Below are positions 7,840 through 17,762 of a stretch of DNA of 63,850 bases, piece after piece. Source of the stretch: Olavius sp. associated proteobacterium Delta 1 (GTDB taxonomy: Bacteria; Desulfobacterota; Desulfobacteria; Desulfobacterales; JAFDCJ01); contig CACVKW010000501.1 in NCBI GenBank assembly GCA_902749685.1, positions 1-63,850 of the forward strand. The letters run 5' to 3'. Each line of letters begins with the position of its first letter. The first letter of the stretch is position 1. The position numbers and the translations under genes are program-made. The notes under the pieces were generated by a model. That model was given only the letters and a program-made list of their open reading frames with translations, was not told where the DNA came from and made no database searches.

Positions 7840-9237
7840 TTATTTGTTTTTCCGCCAACGATCGTGGGTGATTCCGAGTTTTTTGATACGGTAATTTAAG
7901 GCGCGAGGCGTGATGCCCAGTTGACGGGCGGCATCCTTCTGAATCCAGAGATTATTCTCCAAAGCGCGGGAGATCATCTCTTTTTCTTCGTCTGCCGAGA
8001 GTTTAAGGCCTGCCGGTTTTATTTTGGAAAGAGATAAAGCATCAATTTTTGGCAATGAAATGCTATCAGCCTGGATCACCGGTCCATCTTCCATTAAGAG
8101 GGCTCTTTCAATGGTGTTGGAAAGCTGGCGTATATTGCCGGGCCAGGGGTAATGCTGCAATTTTTCGAGAACCGGGGGTGCAAAGGAATCAATTTTCTTT
8201 TTCATGGAGCGGCCTAATTTTGCCAGGAGGTAATGAGCCAGGGGTTCGATACATTGAATACGCTCGCGCAGCGGGGGCAAATGGATTCTGAGCACATTAA
8301 TTCGGTAGTATAGATCTTCGCGAAAATTTCCTTCCTGCACGAAAGATTCGATGTCGCGATTGGTGGCGGCAATGATACGGGTGTCGGCATGGATGGTTTT
8401 GTTGCCACCCAACCGTTCGAAGGATTTATCTTCAATAGCCCGCAGGAGTTTGGCCTGCAGTGCAAAACCCAATTCACAAAACTCATCCAGAAAAATCGTG
8501 CCGCCGCTGGCCTGTTCAAATCGACCGGTACGGGTTTTGTCGGCCCCGGTAAAAGAGCCTTTCTCGTGGCCGAATAGCTCGCTTTCCAACAGGGTCTCCG
8601 GAATATTGGCGCAGTTTACTTTGATGAACGGTTTGTGGCGCCTGGGGCTGTTGAAATGAATATTGCCGGATAAAAAACTCTTACCGGTTCCGGTTTCGCC
8701 CGTCACCAGGATGGTGGATTCCGTGCGGGCCGCCCGTTTAATTGTCCCGATGACGTTTTGCATGGCCGGACTGACGGCAATAATGCGGTCAGGATCATAT
8801 ACAACATCCTGTTCGCGGCGCAGATAATCGATCTCATTTTTCAGGCTGCGGTTTTCGAGGGCCTGGTGAACGGATAATTTTATTTTTTCCGGCGGATAGG
8901 GTTTGGTGATAAAGTCAAATGCGCCGGCCTTGATCGCGCCGACGATGAGTTGGGCATCGTTCGGATGACCGAGGACGATGACCGGGGTGTCCGGTGCCAC
9001 CTGCTTGAGGGACTCAAGGATGCCGGCCAAATCCGAGCCATCGCCCACAAGGTCAAAAATGATGGTACTAAACGATTCGTTGGTCATACGCCTGACTGAT
9101 TCCGCTACATTAGGCGCGGCACTGATGTGATAATCGACTGCCAGGGCATCGGCCAGCTTTCTGGTTTCAGCCTCGACCCCTCCGATAATAAAAATGGAGG
9201 CAGTTTGCTTGGTTGTGTTTAACGTTATTGCTGGCAA
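7840..9237 (-). CDS. Sigma-54-dependent regulator with degenerate receiver domain
   Basis: About 465 residues: receiver-like domain 10-125, AAA+ sigma-54 activation domain about 150-385, Fis-type helix-turn-helix at the C terminus (KDAARQLGITPRALNYRIKKLG). The AAA+ part has Walker A GETGTGKS, the sigma-54 contact loop as GSFTGA instead of GAFTGA, and GTIFLDE. In the receiver the usual acidic DD pair after the first strand is replaced by GG (IFIIGGVEAE), while an Asp remains at the phospho-acceptor place (IIFDLVGDG), so normal Mg2+-dependent phosphorylation is doubtful. I set the start at TTG 9237, preceded by GAAGGTGA and 10 nt after the sulfurylase stop; an ATG at 9363 is inside that gene. 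Being downstream of the ATP sulfurylase/APS kinase gene, it may regulate sulfate activation or sulfated-polymer synthesis. Confidence 0.88.
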   Translation of the reverse strand: MPAITLNTTKQTASIFIIGGVEAETRKLADALAVDYHISAAPNVAESVRRMTNESFSTIIFDLVGDGSDLAGILESLKQVAPDTPVIVLGHPNDAQLIVGAIKAGAFDFITKPYPPEKIKLSVHQALENRSLKNEIDYLRREQDVVYDPDRIIAVSPAMQNVIGTIKRAARTESTILVTGETGTGKSFLSGNIHFNSPRRHKPFIKVNCANIPETLLESELFGHEKGSFTGADKTRTGRFEQASGGTIFLDEFCELGFALQAKLLRAIEDKSFERLGGNKTIHADTRIIAATNRDIESFVQEGNFREDLYYRINVLRIHLPPLRERIQCIEPLAHYLLAKLGRSMKKKIDSFAPPVLEKLQHYPWPGNIRQLSNTIERALLMEDGPVIQADSISLPKIDALSLSKIKPAGLKLSADEEKEMISRALENNLWIQKDAARQLGITPRALNYRIKKLGITHDRWRKNK

Positions 9238-9247
9238 AATATCACCT

Positions 9248-10969
9248 TCAAATATATCCACTTTGCTGCAGGTGCAGCATGATTTCCCGGGTGGCTTCAT
9301 CCGGTGAAATGTCAGTAGTGTCAATCCAGACTTCGGGTGCCCGGGGTGTTTCATAAGGATCATCGACTCCGGTAAAGCCCTGGATCAAACCGGCTCTTGC
9401 TTTAGCGTACATACCCTTGCGATCCCGTTTCTCACAAACCTCCAGAGGGGTGGACACGTAAACCTCCGCAAAGCCACCATAGTTTTCTATGGTTTTCCTG
9501 ATCTCGGCTCTGGTGCCGGCATAGGGCGCGATGGGGGCACAAATCGCTATGCCGCGATTTTTGGTGATCTCGCTGGCGACAAAACCGATGCGTCGGACGT
9601 TGATGTCCCGGTGTTCCCGGGAGAAACTCAATTCGCTGGATAAATTATGCCGCACGATATCGCCATCCAACAGGGACACCGGGCGGTCTCCGATTTCCAG
9701 AAAACGGGCATAGAGAATTTTTGCGATGGTGGATTTACCGGCGCCTGACAGACCGGTTAAAAATACCGTAAATCCTTGGGTGCGTGGCGGTGGATAGGCT
9801 TTTTGCAATTCATCGATGACTTCTTTAAAGGTTGCCCATTCCGGGATGCGGCGTCCGGTGCGGATTCGATCGCGGATGTCGGAGCCGGAAAGCGAAATAA
9901 ATTGAGTGCCCTCCGGAACCTGATCAGCGCAGCGGTATTCGTCTTCAAAGGGCAGGAAAACCATCTCGGCGAAAGGTACGACGGTCATAGCGATTTCTGC
10001 GGCATAAGCTTCAGTTAATTTGGCGGCTTCGTCACTGGCATAATAGGGTTGGCCATTTTGATCCGGACCGGGCCCGGCATGATCTCGACCGGCGATAAAA
10101 TGGGTACAGCCATGATTTTTTGAGACGATTGCATGCAGCAGTGCTTCCCGCGGACCGGACATGCGCATAGCCAAAGGCAGCAGGCTCAGGATATGGGAGT
10201 CGGGCGGATAGTGCTGCTCCACCTGGCGATAGCAGCGGACCCGGGTATAATGGTCGAAATCACCGGGCTTGGTCATGCCGGCGATGGGCAGCAGCAGCAG
10301 GTTTGCTTTGGCCTGACGCATGGCATTGATCGTCATCGAAAACTGGGGCCGGTGAATGGGATTGCGGGTTAAAAATCCCACCATCCGATTCCAGCCCAAT
10401 TTATGAATCGCTGCCCGAATTTCTGCGGGTGTCTGGCGCAGTTGTTTAAAATCAAAATGCAAAGGCAGGCTTAAAACTTCCAGTTTACCCCCAAGATAGT
10501 ACTGTCCTGCCCGGTTGAACAGATAATCCGTTCCGGGGTGGGTGCGATCCGAGGTACCGTAAACCTGCCTAGCTTCTTTCTCGGGGTCGGCCTGCCAGAT
10601 ATCTTCTATGTGCATGACGGCCAGCAAAAAGCCTTCCGGATCTCTGAGTGCAACCGATTGGCCGGCTTCCAAACTGCTGGCCTGCAATTCGTTGACATCA
10701 AGGCAAATTGGGATCGGCCACAATATTTCGTTTTGCAGACGCATACGATCCAGCACCGATTCGTAATCAGAGCGGTTCATAAAGCCCGTCAGCGGAGAAA
10801 ATGCCCCGGTTGCCATCAATTCCAGATCGCACAATTGCCGGTCATTTAAGGTGATATCCGACAAATTAAAGACAATGTCTTTCAGCACGCCGGCGCGTTG
10901 TTCGTCCACAAGAAGATTGACCAGTGCACCCCCGTGGGGTGCCACCAAGGTATCATTGTTCATCTCCAT
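9248..10969 (-). CDS. Bifunctional ATP sulfurylase/APS kinase with altered sulfurylase motif
   Basis: 573 residues. The N-terminal two thirds is ATP sulfurylase-like (PUA-like domain to about 165, catalytic domain to about 385 with AMRMSGPREAL and GRDHAGPG), and the last about 175 residues are APS kinase (GLSGAGKST, LLDGDIVRHN, ICAPIAPYAGTR, RKGMYAKAR). Together such proteins make PAPS from sulfate. Oddly, the sulfurylase active-site motif, normally QTRNPxHRxH, reads LTRNPIHRPQ near residue 200: the Gln and the second His of HxxH are both changed. The kinase half looks intact. It is followed after 10 nt by a sigma-54 regulator, likely the same operon. A fusion of this kind usually serves sulfonation or assimilation, not dissimilatory sulfate reduction. 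Confidence 0.92.
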   Translation of the reverse strand: MEMNNDTLVAPHGGALVNLLVDEQRAGVLKDIVFNLSDITLNDRQLCDLELMATGAFSPLTGFMNRSDYESVLDRMRLQNEILWPIPICLDVNELQASSLEAGQSVALRDPEGFLLAVMHIEDIWQADPEKEARQVYGTSDRTHPGTDYLFNRAGQYYLGGKLEVLSLPLHFDFKQLRQTPAEIRAAIHKLGWNRMVGFLTRNPIHRPQFSMTINAMRQAKANLLLLPIAGMTKPGDFDHYTRVRCYRQVEQHYPPDSHILSLLPLAMRMSGPREALLHAIVSKNHGCTHFIAGRDHAGPGPDQNGQPYYASDEAAKLTEAYAAEIAMTVVPFAEMVFLPFEDEYRCADQVPEGTQFISLSGSDIRDRIRTGRRIPEWATFKEVIDELQKAYPPPRTQGFTVFLTGLSGAGKSTIAKILYARFLEIGDRPVSLLDGDIVRHNLSSELSFSREHRDINVRRIGFVASEITKNRGIAICAPIAPYAGTRAEIRKTIENYGGFAEVYVSTPLEVCEKRDRKGMYAKARAGLIQGFTGVDDPYETPRAPEVWIDTTDISPDEATREIMLHLQQSGYI

Positions 10970-11178
10970 ATTCTCGCTTCACTGGACGCAGGTCATCTGC
11001 ATTTGGTTCTGTCACGGCAATACAACTTACTTAATTGTCAGTAAAAATTACGTTTAATATTCAGGTATTACTATATCAAATTTTTTATTCTAAATACAGA
11101 CCTTTTCATGTATATAGGGAATGCGCCATTGCGCAGGTGGTGCTCGGCAATTGGGTCATATCGAAAGCTGATAAATAA
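10970..11178. other. Divergent promoter region, sat/apsK and U32 gene
   Basis: About 209 bp of AT-rich DNA between two divergent genes. I see no unambiguous -35/-10 pair and no hairpin beyond a short GCGC(C)ATTGCGC near 11126. Confidence 0.35.
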
Positions 11179-13161
11179 ATGAATGAACAGAAACTAGCAA
11201 TACCTCCACCGGAAATCCTTGCTCCGGCCGGCAATAAAGCTTCTTTTTTAGCTGCCATTGCGGCCCGGGCTGATGCTATTTACTGTGGTTTGAAGCTTTT
11301 TTCGGCCCGCATGGAAGCTAAAAATTTTACGCTTGAGGAATTTATCGCCCTGGTCCGTCTGGCCCATAAAAAAGGGGTAAAAGTATTTGTGGCCTTTAAT
11401 TCCTTGTTGAAACCGGGTGATCTGGCCCAGGCCGGTCAAATGCTGGATCAACTGCAGCGTCAGGTAAAACCTGACGCCATCATTATTCAGGACCTGGCCT
11501 TGCTGCCGTTGGTCAGACAGACCGGTTTTCGCGGTGAAATTCATCTGTCGACGCTGGCCAACGTAAGTTTTCCGAGGGCTCTGCAGGTTATCCGGCAAAA
11601 GTTACTAGTCGACCGTGTCGTGCTGCCCCGGGAGCTTAACATCGATGAACTCAAGGCCCTGGCGCAGGTTTGTCCGCGCGGCCTGGATCTGGAAGTGTTT
11701 ATCCACGGGGCCCTTTGCTATGGTGTTTCCGGCCGGTGCTACTGGAGCAGTTTTCTGGGAGGTAAAAGCAGCCTCCGTGGGCGCTGCGTTCAACCCTGCC
11801 GGCGCCAGTACTCCCAAAACAGCCAAACCCGGCGTTATTTTTCCTGCCAGGATTTGAGTGTCGATGTGCTGGCCAAACTGCTTTTGTCCGTTCCGCAGAT
11901 TCGAACCTGGAAAATAGAGGGGCGCAAAAAGGGGCCGCATTATGTTTATTATACGGTTTGCGCCTACCGCATGCTGAGAGACCATGGGCGGGATCCTAAA
12001 ATGAAAAAAAATGCCCTGCAGATGCTGGAATATGCCTTGGGCCGCAACACGACGCACTACTTTTTTTTGCCGCAGCGTCCCCAAAATCCGGTAGATCTTC
12101 AAGGTCAAACCGGTTCCGGTATGCTGGTGGGAAGGATTAAGGGCTCTCAACAAATGCCCTATTTTAACACCCGCGAGGAGTTATTGCCGGGCGATGTTTT
12201 GCGGCTGGGATACGAAGACCAGGCCGGGCACATGATAAAACGTATCGCAAGATCGGTGCCCAAAGGCGGTCGAATGTATATCAATCCCCCTGCTAAAAAA
12301 GGGTTGGCCAAAGGCGCCCCGGCCTTTTTAACGGACCGTCGTGAGAAAAGCCTGGATGACATGATTGCCGATCTGCAGGGCCAGCTCGATCAGGGGCCGA
12401 CTTCTACCGGACGCAGTGCAATATTTAAACCGGTGTTGCCGAAAGCGTTTTCGAAGAAAATTAAGCTGCTGGAACTGCCGGTTTATCGATCATGGTCCGG
12501 ATCCATCCCCCGGAGTCCCTGTGGAATATGGTTATCCGGCGAGGCAATCAAAAAAGCCCATAGTAAAATGATGTCTCAGGTAAGATGGTGGCTGCCGCCG
12601 GTGATTTGGCCTGCAAACGAAGAACAAATTTACGATCAGGTTCAGGCTGCCATCAAAAAAGGAGCGCGTTATTTTGTGCTGAACGCTGCCTGGCAAATCG
12701 GGCTTTTCGCATCTCCAAAAAGATTCAATCTATGGGCCGGCCCATTTTGCAATCTGGCCAATTCTCTGGCCATTGCGTCTATCGATAACATGGGGTTTAA
12801 CGGTGCCATTGTCAGCCCTGAGCTTGACGCCGATGATTTTTTGCGGCTGCCACAACAAAGCCCGATTCCACTGGGAATCGTTATCGCAGGGAATTGGCCG
12901 CTGTGTGTTGCCCGATCGATTACGCAGGCGATTCAGCTGGATAAACCATTTGCCAGCCCCAGGGGCGAACAGGCCTGGGCTACCCGCTACGGGCCGGACT
13001 ACTGGGTCTATCCCAATTGGAGACTTGATTTGCAGACCCATAAAAAAGTGCTGCAAAAAGCAGGTTATTCGCTGTTTGTGAATTTGTTCGAAGCGGTGCC
13101 TAAAAAAGTGAAATTGAAAAAAAGACCGGGGGAATGGAATTGGAAGCAATCGCTAACATAA
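11179..13161 (+). CDS. U32-family peptidase-like protein (RlhA/TrhP type RNA hydroxylation factor)
   Basis: About 660 residues. N-terminal PEILAPAGNKASFLAAIAAR is the U32 opening; the signature around EVFIHGALCYGVSGRC, followed by GRCVQPCRR, provides the Cys residues that in this family are thought to bind a cluster, and TWKIEGRKK closes the core barrel. Length and the long C-terminal part resemble RlhA (YdcP), which hydroxylates C2501 of 23S rRNA; TrhP (YegQ) works on tRNA U34 and is shorter. True protease activity is unproven in the group. The ATG at 11179 has only a weak upstream site. The yjbQ-type gene follows 40 bp later on the same strand. Confidence 0.88.
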   Translation: MNEQKLAIPPPEILAPAGNKASFLAAIAARADAIYCGLKLFSARMEAKNFTLEEFIALVRLAHKKGVKVFVAFNSLLKPGDLAQAGQMLDQLQRQVKPDAIIIQDLALLPLVRQTGFRGEIHLSTLANVSFPRALQVIRQKLLVDRVVLPRELNIDELKALAQVCPRGLDLEVFIHGALCYGVSGRCYWSSFLGGKSSLRGRCVQPCRRQYSQNSQTRRYFSCQDLSVDVLAKLLLSVPQIRTWKIEGRKKGPHYVYYTVCAYRMLRDHGRDPKMKKNALQMLEYALGRNTTHYFFLPQRPQNPVDLQGQTGSGMLVGRIKGSQQMPYFNTREELLPGDVLRLGYEDQAGHMIKRIARSVPKGGRMYINPPAKKGLAKGAPAFLTDRREKSLDDMIADLQGQLDQGPTSTGRSAIFKPVLPKAFSKKIKLLELPVYRSWSGSIPRSPCGIWLSGEAIKKAHSKMMSQVRWWLPPVIWPANEEQIYDQVQAAIKKGARYFVLNAAWQIGLFASPKRFNLWAGPFCNLANSLAIASIDNMGFNGAIVSPELDADDFLRLPQQSPIPLGIVIAGNWPLCVARSITQAIQLDKPFASPRGEQAWATRYGPDYWVYPNWRLDLQTHKKVLQKAGYSLFVNLFEAVPKKVKLKKRPGEWNWKQSLT

Positions 13162-13201
13162 GCGATGTGTCTATATACCATGGGGGAACACAGGAATAAT
13201 T

Positions 13202-13633
13202 ATGAGTCTATCAATGTTTTGTCAATCTATTGAGGTTAGCATGAGAACCGGCCCTGATATTTGTGACATTACGCCGGCCCTGATCGGAGCAATCCGGGAA
13301 TCCGGCATAAAAAGTGGACAGCTCAGCGCTGCCATGGTGGGATCTACCGGTTCGCTGACCACCATTGAATACGAACCTGGGGTGGTGGAAGACTTGCAAC
13401 GGGCCATCAATTTACTGGCGCCGCCGGGGATTGACTATGCACATGAAGCAGCCTGGCACGATGGTAACGGTCACAGCCATGTTCAGGCAGCCCTGCTGGG
13501 GCCTTCCATTGTCCTGCCGATTAGAAACGGCAACCTCAAAACCGGAACCTGGCAGCAGGTGGTTGCCATCAATCACGACAACCACCCGCGCAAGCGGACC
13601 GTTGAGGTCACAATCATCGGTAATATAGGGTAG
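13202..13633 (+). CDS. yjbQ: YjbQ family (secondary thiamine-phosphate synthase enzyme, UPF0047)
   Basis: 143 residues, single domain. The diagnostic parts are GSTGSLTTIEYEPGVVEDL in the middle and HDGNGHSHVQAALLGPS, with conserved His residues, then VVAINHDNHPRKRTVEVTIIG at the end. Members show weak thiamine-phosphate synthase activity, but their main role is unclear. AGGA lies about 8 nt before ATG 13202. It probably shares a transcript with the U32 gene. Confidence 0.9.
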   Translation: MSLSMFCQSIEVSMRTGPDICDITPALIGAIRESGIKSGQLSAAMVGSTGSLTTIEYEPGVVEDLQRAINLLAPPGIDYAHEAAWHDGNGHSHVQAALLGPSIVLPIRNGNLKTGTWQQVVAINHDNHPRKRTVEVTIIGNIG

Positions 13634-13689
13634 GCAGGGAACTGGCGCGTAAGTTGTTGCACCAAAAAAAATGGTATACGGTCTCGGTT

Positions 13690-15075
13690 TTAGCGCTTTT
13701 TACGCAGGCGACTCATGGCCAGTCTAAGACTGGTCTGCATGCGGCCGATGGCCTGGGCCAGCAATCCGATTTCATCTTTTGATTTAATGTCGATTTTTAC
13801 ATTAAGCTCCCCGAGGCTCATGCGCTCGGCGGCATCAGTTAGCTTCATGATGGGCGTTACAATTGCGCGGGCTGAAAACCAGGCAATAATCAGCACCAGA
13901 AAAACCGTTCCCACCAGCAGAATCAAGGCAAACTCCTGCACTCGTTTATAATATTCAAATACCTCCTCATCCTGTTGCTGCAATACCAGCGCCCAGCCGT
14001 AATTGTTGCTCCTCACGTGACCAAACGCCGTTTCCCCGTTAGACGCATTAAATCTGTTGGTCGTGGTTCGCCAGCCTTTTTTGCGAAAGCCGGCGATGAG
14101 GGGATGACTGTTAAGGTTTTTGCGTTTGGTCACATACTGCTTATCCGGGTGCGATACGACAAAACCTTTTTCATCTACTAGAAAGGCAAACCCGGTTTGC
14201 CCTTTGCGCCAGGTCGCAATGTTATTGGAGATTACATCGACCGTCATGGCAGCGGCCATTACACCGAGCAGATTGTCTCCCGATTTGATCGGAACGGCCA
14301 GCACCAGGGCCGGTTTTTTGGAGGTTTTACCGATCAGGGTTTGCCAGCTTAGTTTTTTTCCGGCCAGGATATCTTTGTAATACTGGCGATCCGAGTAGTC
14401 TTTTAACGGGCGGCCATCATCGCGGGCCACATTCATGCCGTCGGGATCCACGGTGAAGACCAGGTACATCCAGGGATATTCTTTTTGAATAGCCTTAAGA
14501 ATCATCTCCTGTTTTATCCTGTCCATACTGATTATCTCAGGCAGGTTGGCGGCCGTGCGTAGGATTGAAACATTGTTGCTTATCCAGCCGTCTACCTTGT
14601 TGCCAAGTCCCCTGGCAGTCTCGGCCATTAAATTTTCCGTCTCAATCTGGACACGAGCGTTGGTTTCCCTGAGGGTAATACCCCAAAAGACCGCAAAGGG
14701 CAGCAGACTGACAATCAGCATGACGATGATAATTTTTCCAAACAAACCAAAACGGATCTTTTGTGCGCTTAAGAAGGCCGAAACATCTTTAACAGGTTCG
14801 GCGGGTTTATCTTTTGGCGGCCCAGCGGGACGATCAACCACGCTTTGCGGCACAGATTCGGATTGGGGAGGGGGCGGTTCGGGCAAACCGGCTGTGACCG
14901 GCGGCTGATTATATTCCACCGACCTTGACGGCTCGTCACTTGCCGCCGCCTGGGGGTTGGTTACCACCATGACGTTGCTGCAGGCTTTGCACTTAACTTT
15001 AGCCCTGGCACCTCTCATTTTGGTTTCGTCAACCCGATACTTTTTTCCACAATCGTCACAGGTTATATCCAACAT
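13690..15075 (-). CDS. Membrane receptor: MJ0042 zinc finger, Cache sensor, HAMP, no output domain
   Basis: 461 residues. A cytoplasmic N-terminal zinc finger (CDDCGKKYRVDETKMRG then CKACSNVM) opens the protein, followed by a Pro-rich linker to about 100, a transmembrane helix near 112-134, a periplasmic dCache domain near 135-375 (WISNNVSILRTAANLPEI, YPWMYLVFTVDPDGMNVARDDG, FLVDEKGFVVSHPD), a second helix near 385-405 and a HAMP domain to the end. Nothing follows HAMP except a short basic tail, so it has no kinase, cyclase or methyl-accepting part. AAGGAG lies 6 nt before the ATG. It is 18 nt after the 156-residue gene, which is probably its cytoplasmic partner. Confidence 0.85.
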   Translation of the reverse strand: MLDITCDDCGKKYRVDETKMRGARAKVKCKACSNVMVVTNPQAAASDEPSRSVEYNQPPVTAGLPEPPPPQSESVPQSVVDRPAGPPKDKPAEPVKDVSAFLSAQKIRFGLFGKIIIVMLIVSLLPFAVFWGITLRETNARVQIETENLMAETARGLGNKVDGWISNNVSILRTAANLPEIISMDRIKQEMILKAIQKEYPWMYLVFTVDPDGMNVARDDGRPLKDYSDRQYYKDILAGKKLSWQTLIGKTSKKPALVLAVPIKSGDNLLGVMAAAMTVDVISNNIATWRKGQTGFAFLVDEKGFVVSHPDKQYVTKRKNLNSHPLIAGFRKKGWRTTTNRFNASNGETAFGHVRSNNYGWALVLQQQDEEVFEYYKRVQEFALILLVGTVFLVLIIAWFSARAIVTPIMKLTDAAERMSLGELNVKIDIKSKDEIGLLAQAIGRMQTSLRLAMSRLRKKR

Positions 15076-15093
15076 GTTTTAAGCTCCTTGACC

Positions 15094-15564
15094 TTAGCTT
15101 CGAATTGTATTCAGGATAGTAAGCATAGATTTTTTAAACTGAATCTGATTTTCTTCATCAGGGACTTCAAGGGATAGATGGGTTATCAATTCTGCAGCAC
15201 GATTGATTGGAATTCCAGCTGGATCCAATTCCATTTGCTCAATGACGTCTGCAATTAAGATTTCCGCCATGGGCCCGATCGCCTTTGACAAATTGATTCT
15301 GAGCGATTCAAGGAAGGATTCGTCCAGTACCGGAATGTCTTTCTGGACAGGTTCGATAAGGCCTTGCTCAAGAAGTTTGGACAAGGCCTGTTTAAAGGTA
15401 GTATTGTCCATATCCACTTCATCAGAAATTTGATTCAGGCTTTTGCTTTCATCAATGGCGATTAAAAGGCGAATCATATCCGCATCCAGTGACACCTCGT
15501 CATTATCTGAGCGGATCACTTTGCGGTAATATATGTCAGGCCGGCCTGTCCATCCAATGCCCAT
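15094..15564 (-). CDS. Small winged-helix-like regulatory protein, probable partner of the Cache/HAMP receptor
   Basis: 156 residues. The first half (DADMIRLLIAIDESKSLNQISDEVDMDNTTFKQAL, LLEQGLI) looks like a winged helix; the second half (LSKAIGPMAEILIADVIEQM, ELITHLSLEVPDEENQIQFKKSM) resembles a small alpha domain found at the end of various bacterial signalling proteins (DUF8082-like, from memory). The first gene of a two-gene minus-strand operon; GAAGGC is 6 nt before the ATG. Its role is inferred only from position. Confidence 0.6.
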   Translation of the reverse strand: MGIGWTGRPDIYYRKVIRSDNDEVSLDADMIRLLIAIDESKSLNQISDEVDMDNTTFKQALSKLLEQGLIEPVQKDIPVLDESFLESLRINLSKAIGPMAEILIADVIEQMELDPAGIPINRAAELITHLSLEVPDEENQIQFKKSMLTILNTIRS

Positions 15565-15688
15565 CTTTAAGCCTTCATATTATACGATTAAGGTGGGAGT
15601 TCGTGCAATATATAATTAAGTAAATGATAAAGGGGGTTTTATGTCAAGTAAAAAATTTATTATTATATTTGGTACTTGGGTAAGATTG

Positions 15689-15846
15689 GCGGTTCAAGGT
15701 TCAGGGTTCAGAGGTTCGGAGGTTAAGAGGTACATGATATTCGATTGCAGATTGCAGATTTTGGATTTCAGGTTGAAAATATTTGATTGCGGGATGCATG
15801 CTACGGGTTGCGCGGACCAGTTGGCGTGCTCTGAACCTTGAACCGC
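15689..15846. repeat. Element bounded by a 16-bp perfect inverted repeat, built of heptamers
   Basis: GCGGTTCAAGGTTCAG at 15689-15704 and CTGAACCTTGAACCGC at 15831-15846 are exact reverse complements, 126 bp apart. Inside, GGTTCAA/GGTTCAG heptamers and GATTGCA GATTGCA units run in tandem. No transposase or convincing reading frame is present. Confidence 0.75.
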
Positions 15847-15852
15847 TAATTC

Positions 15853-16275
15853 CTATTTCAGCTTCTTTTTTTCTAGTTCTTCTTTCAGCTTTTTTTCCAT
15901 ATCGGCAAAGCGATCTTTCTTCTTTTGCTTTTGTTCGGCCTGCAAAGTTTCCATCTTTTGAGAGAAGGCTTTCTGAGAGTCCTGGAATTTCTTCAGTTCA
16001 TCCTCCATTTTGCTCCCCGGCTCACCCCGGGGGATGTCTTCAATTTTTAAATGGTCGCTGACATACAATCGGGCGCCGTATGACCCCTCGACTGCTTCGA
16101 TGATACCCAGGTCTTCGAGTTTGCGAGAGATGAAATTGCCCCTCTCAATAGAAAAATTGATGGTACGGCACAACTCATCTGCGTTGGGAGGTCGCGAATT
16201 GAGATGTTTAAACATGCGGATCGCCGCAACGAATAGATGGGCTTCATTATAGAAGTCAATTTGTTTATCCTGCAT
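15853..16275 (-). CDS. Small winged-helix plus coiled-coil protein, function unknown
   Basis: 140 residues. Residues 1-75 look like a winged helix (AHLFVAAIRMFKHLNSRPP, CRTINFSIERGNFISRKLED LGII). The C-terminal 55 residues are a charged coiled coil very rich in Lys and Glu (KQKKKDRFADMEKKLKEELEKKK). I do not recognise a named family. It could bind DNA and oligomerise through the helix. It stands alone, upstream of and divergent from enolase. Confidence 0.65.
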   Translation of the reverse strand: MQDKQIDFYNEAHLFVAAIRMFKHLNSRPPNADELCRTINFSIERGNFISRKLEDLGIIEAVEGSYGARLYVSDHLKIEDIPRGEPGSKMEDELKKFQDSQKAFSQKMETLQAEQKQKKKDRFADMEKKLKEELEKKKLK

Positions 16276-16383
16276 AGATATCCGCCAAAGTTTAATATTG
16301 AATATGGACGATGGAATACTGGATGTATTCTATCATTTTTATTTTCAGCTTTAAAAAACACTGCATCCGGCATTGGTCATTAC

Positions 16384-17758
<1,375 letters not shown>

Positions 17759-17762
17759 TGAT

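Noticed and set aside
7673..7858. Small gene at the end of the sigma-54 regulator
   Set aside because: Starts inside the regulator, no ribosome site, no protein features.
15641..15841. 66-codon plus-strand reading frame
   Set aside because: It spans the inverted-repeat element, made up of heptamer words, and has no protein-like composition.
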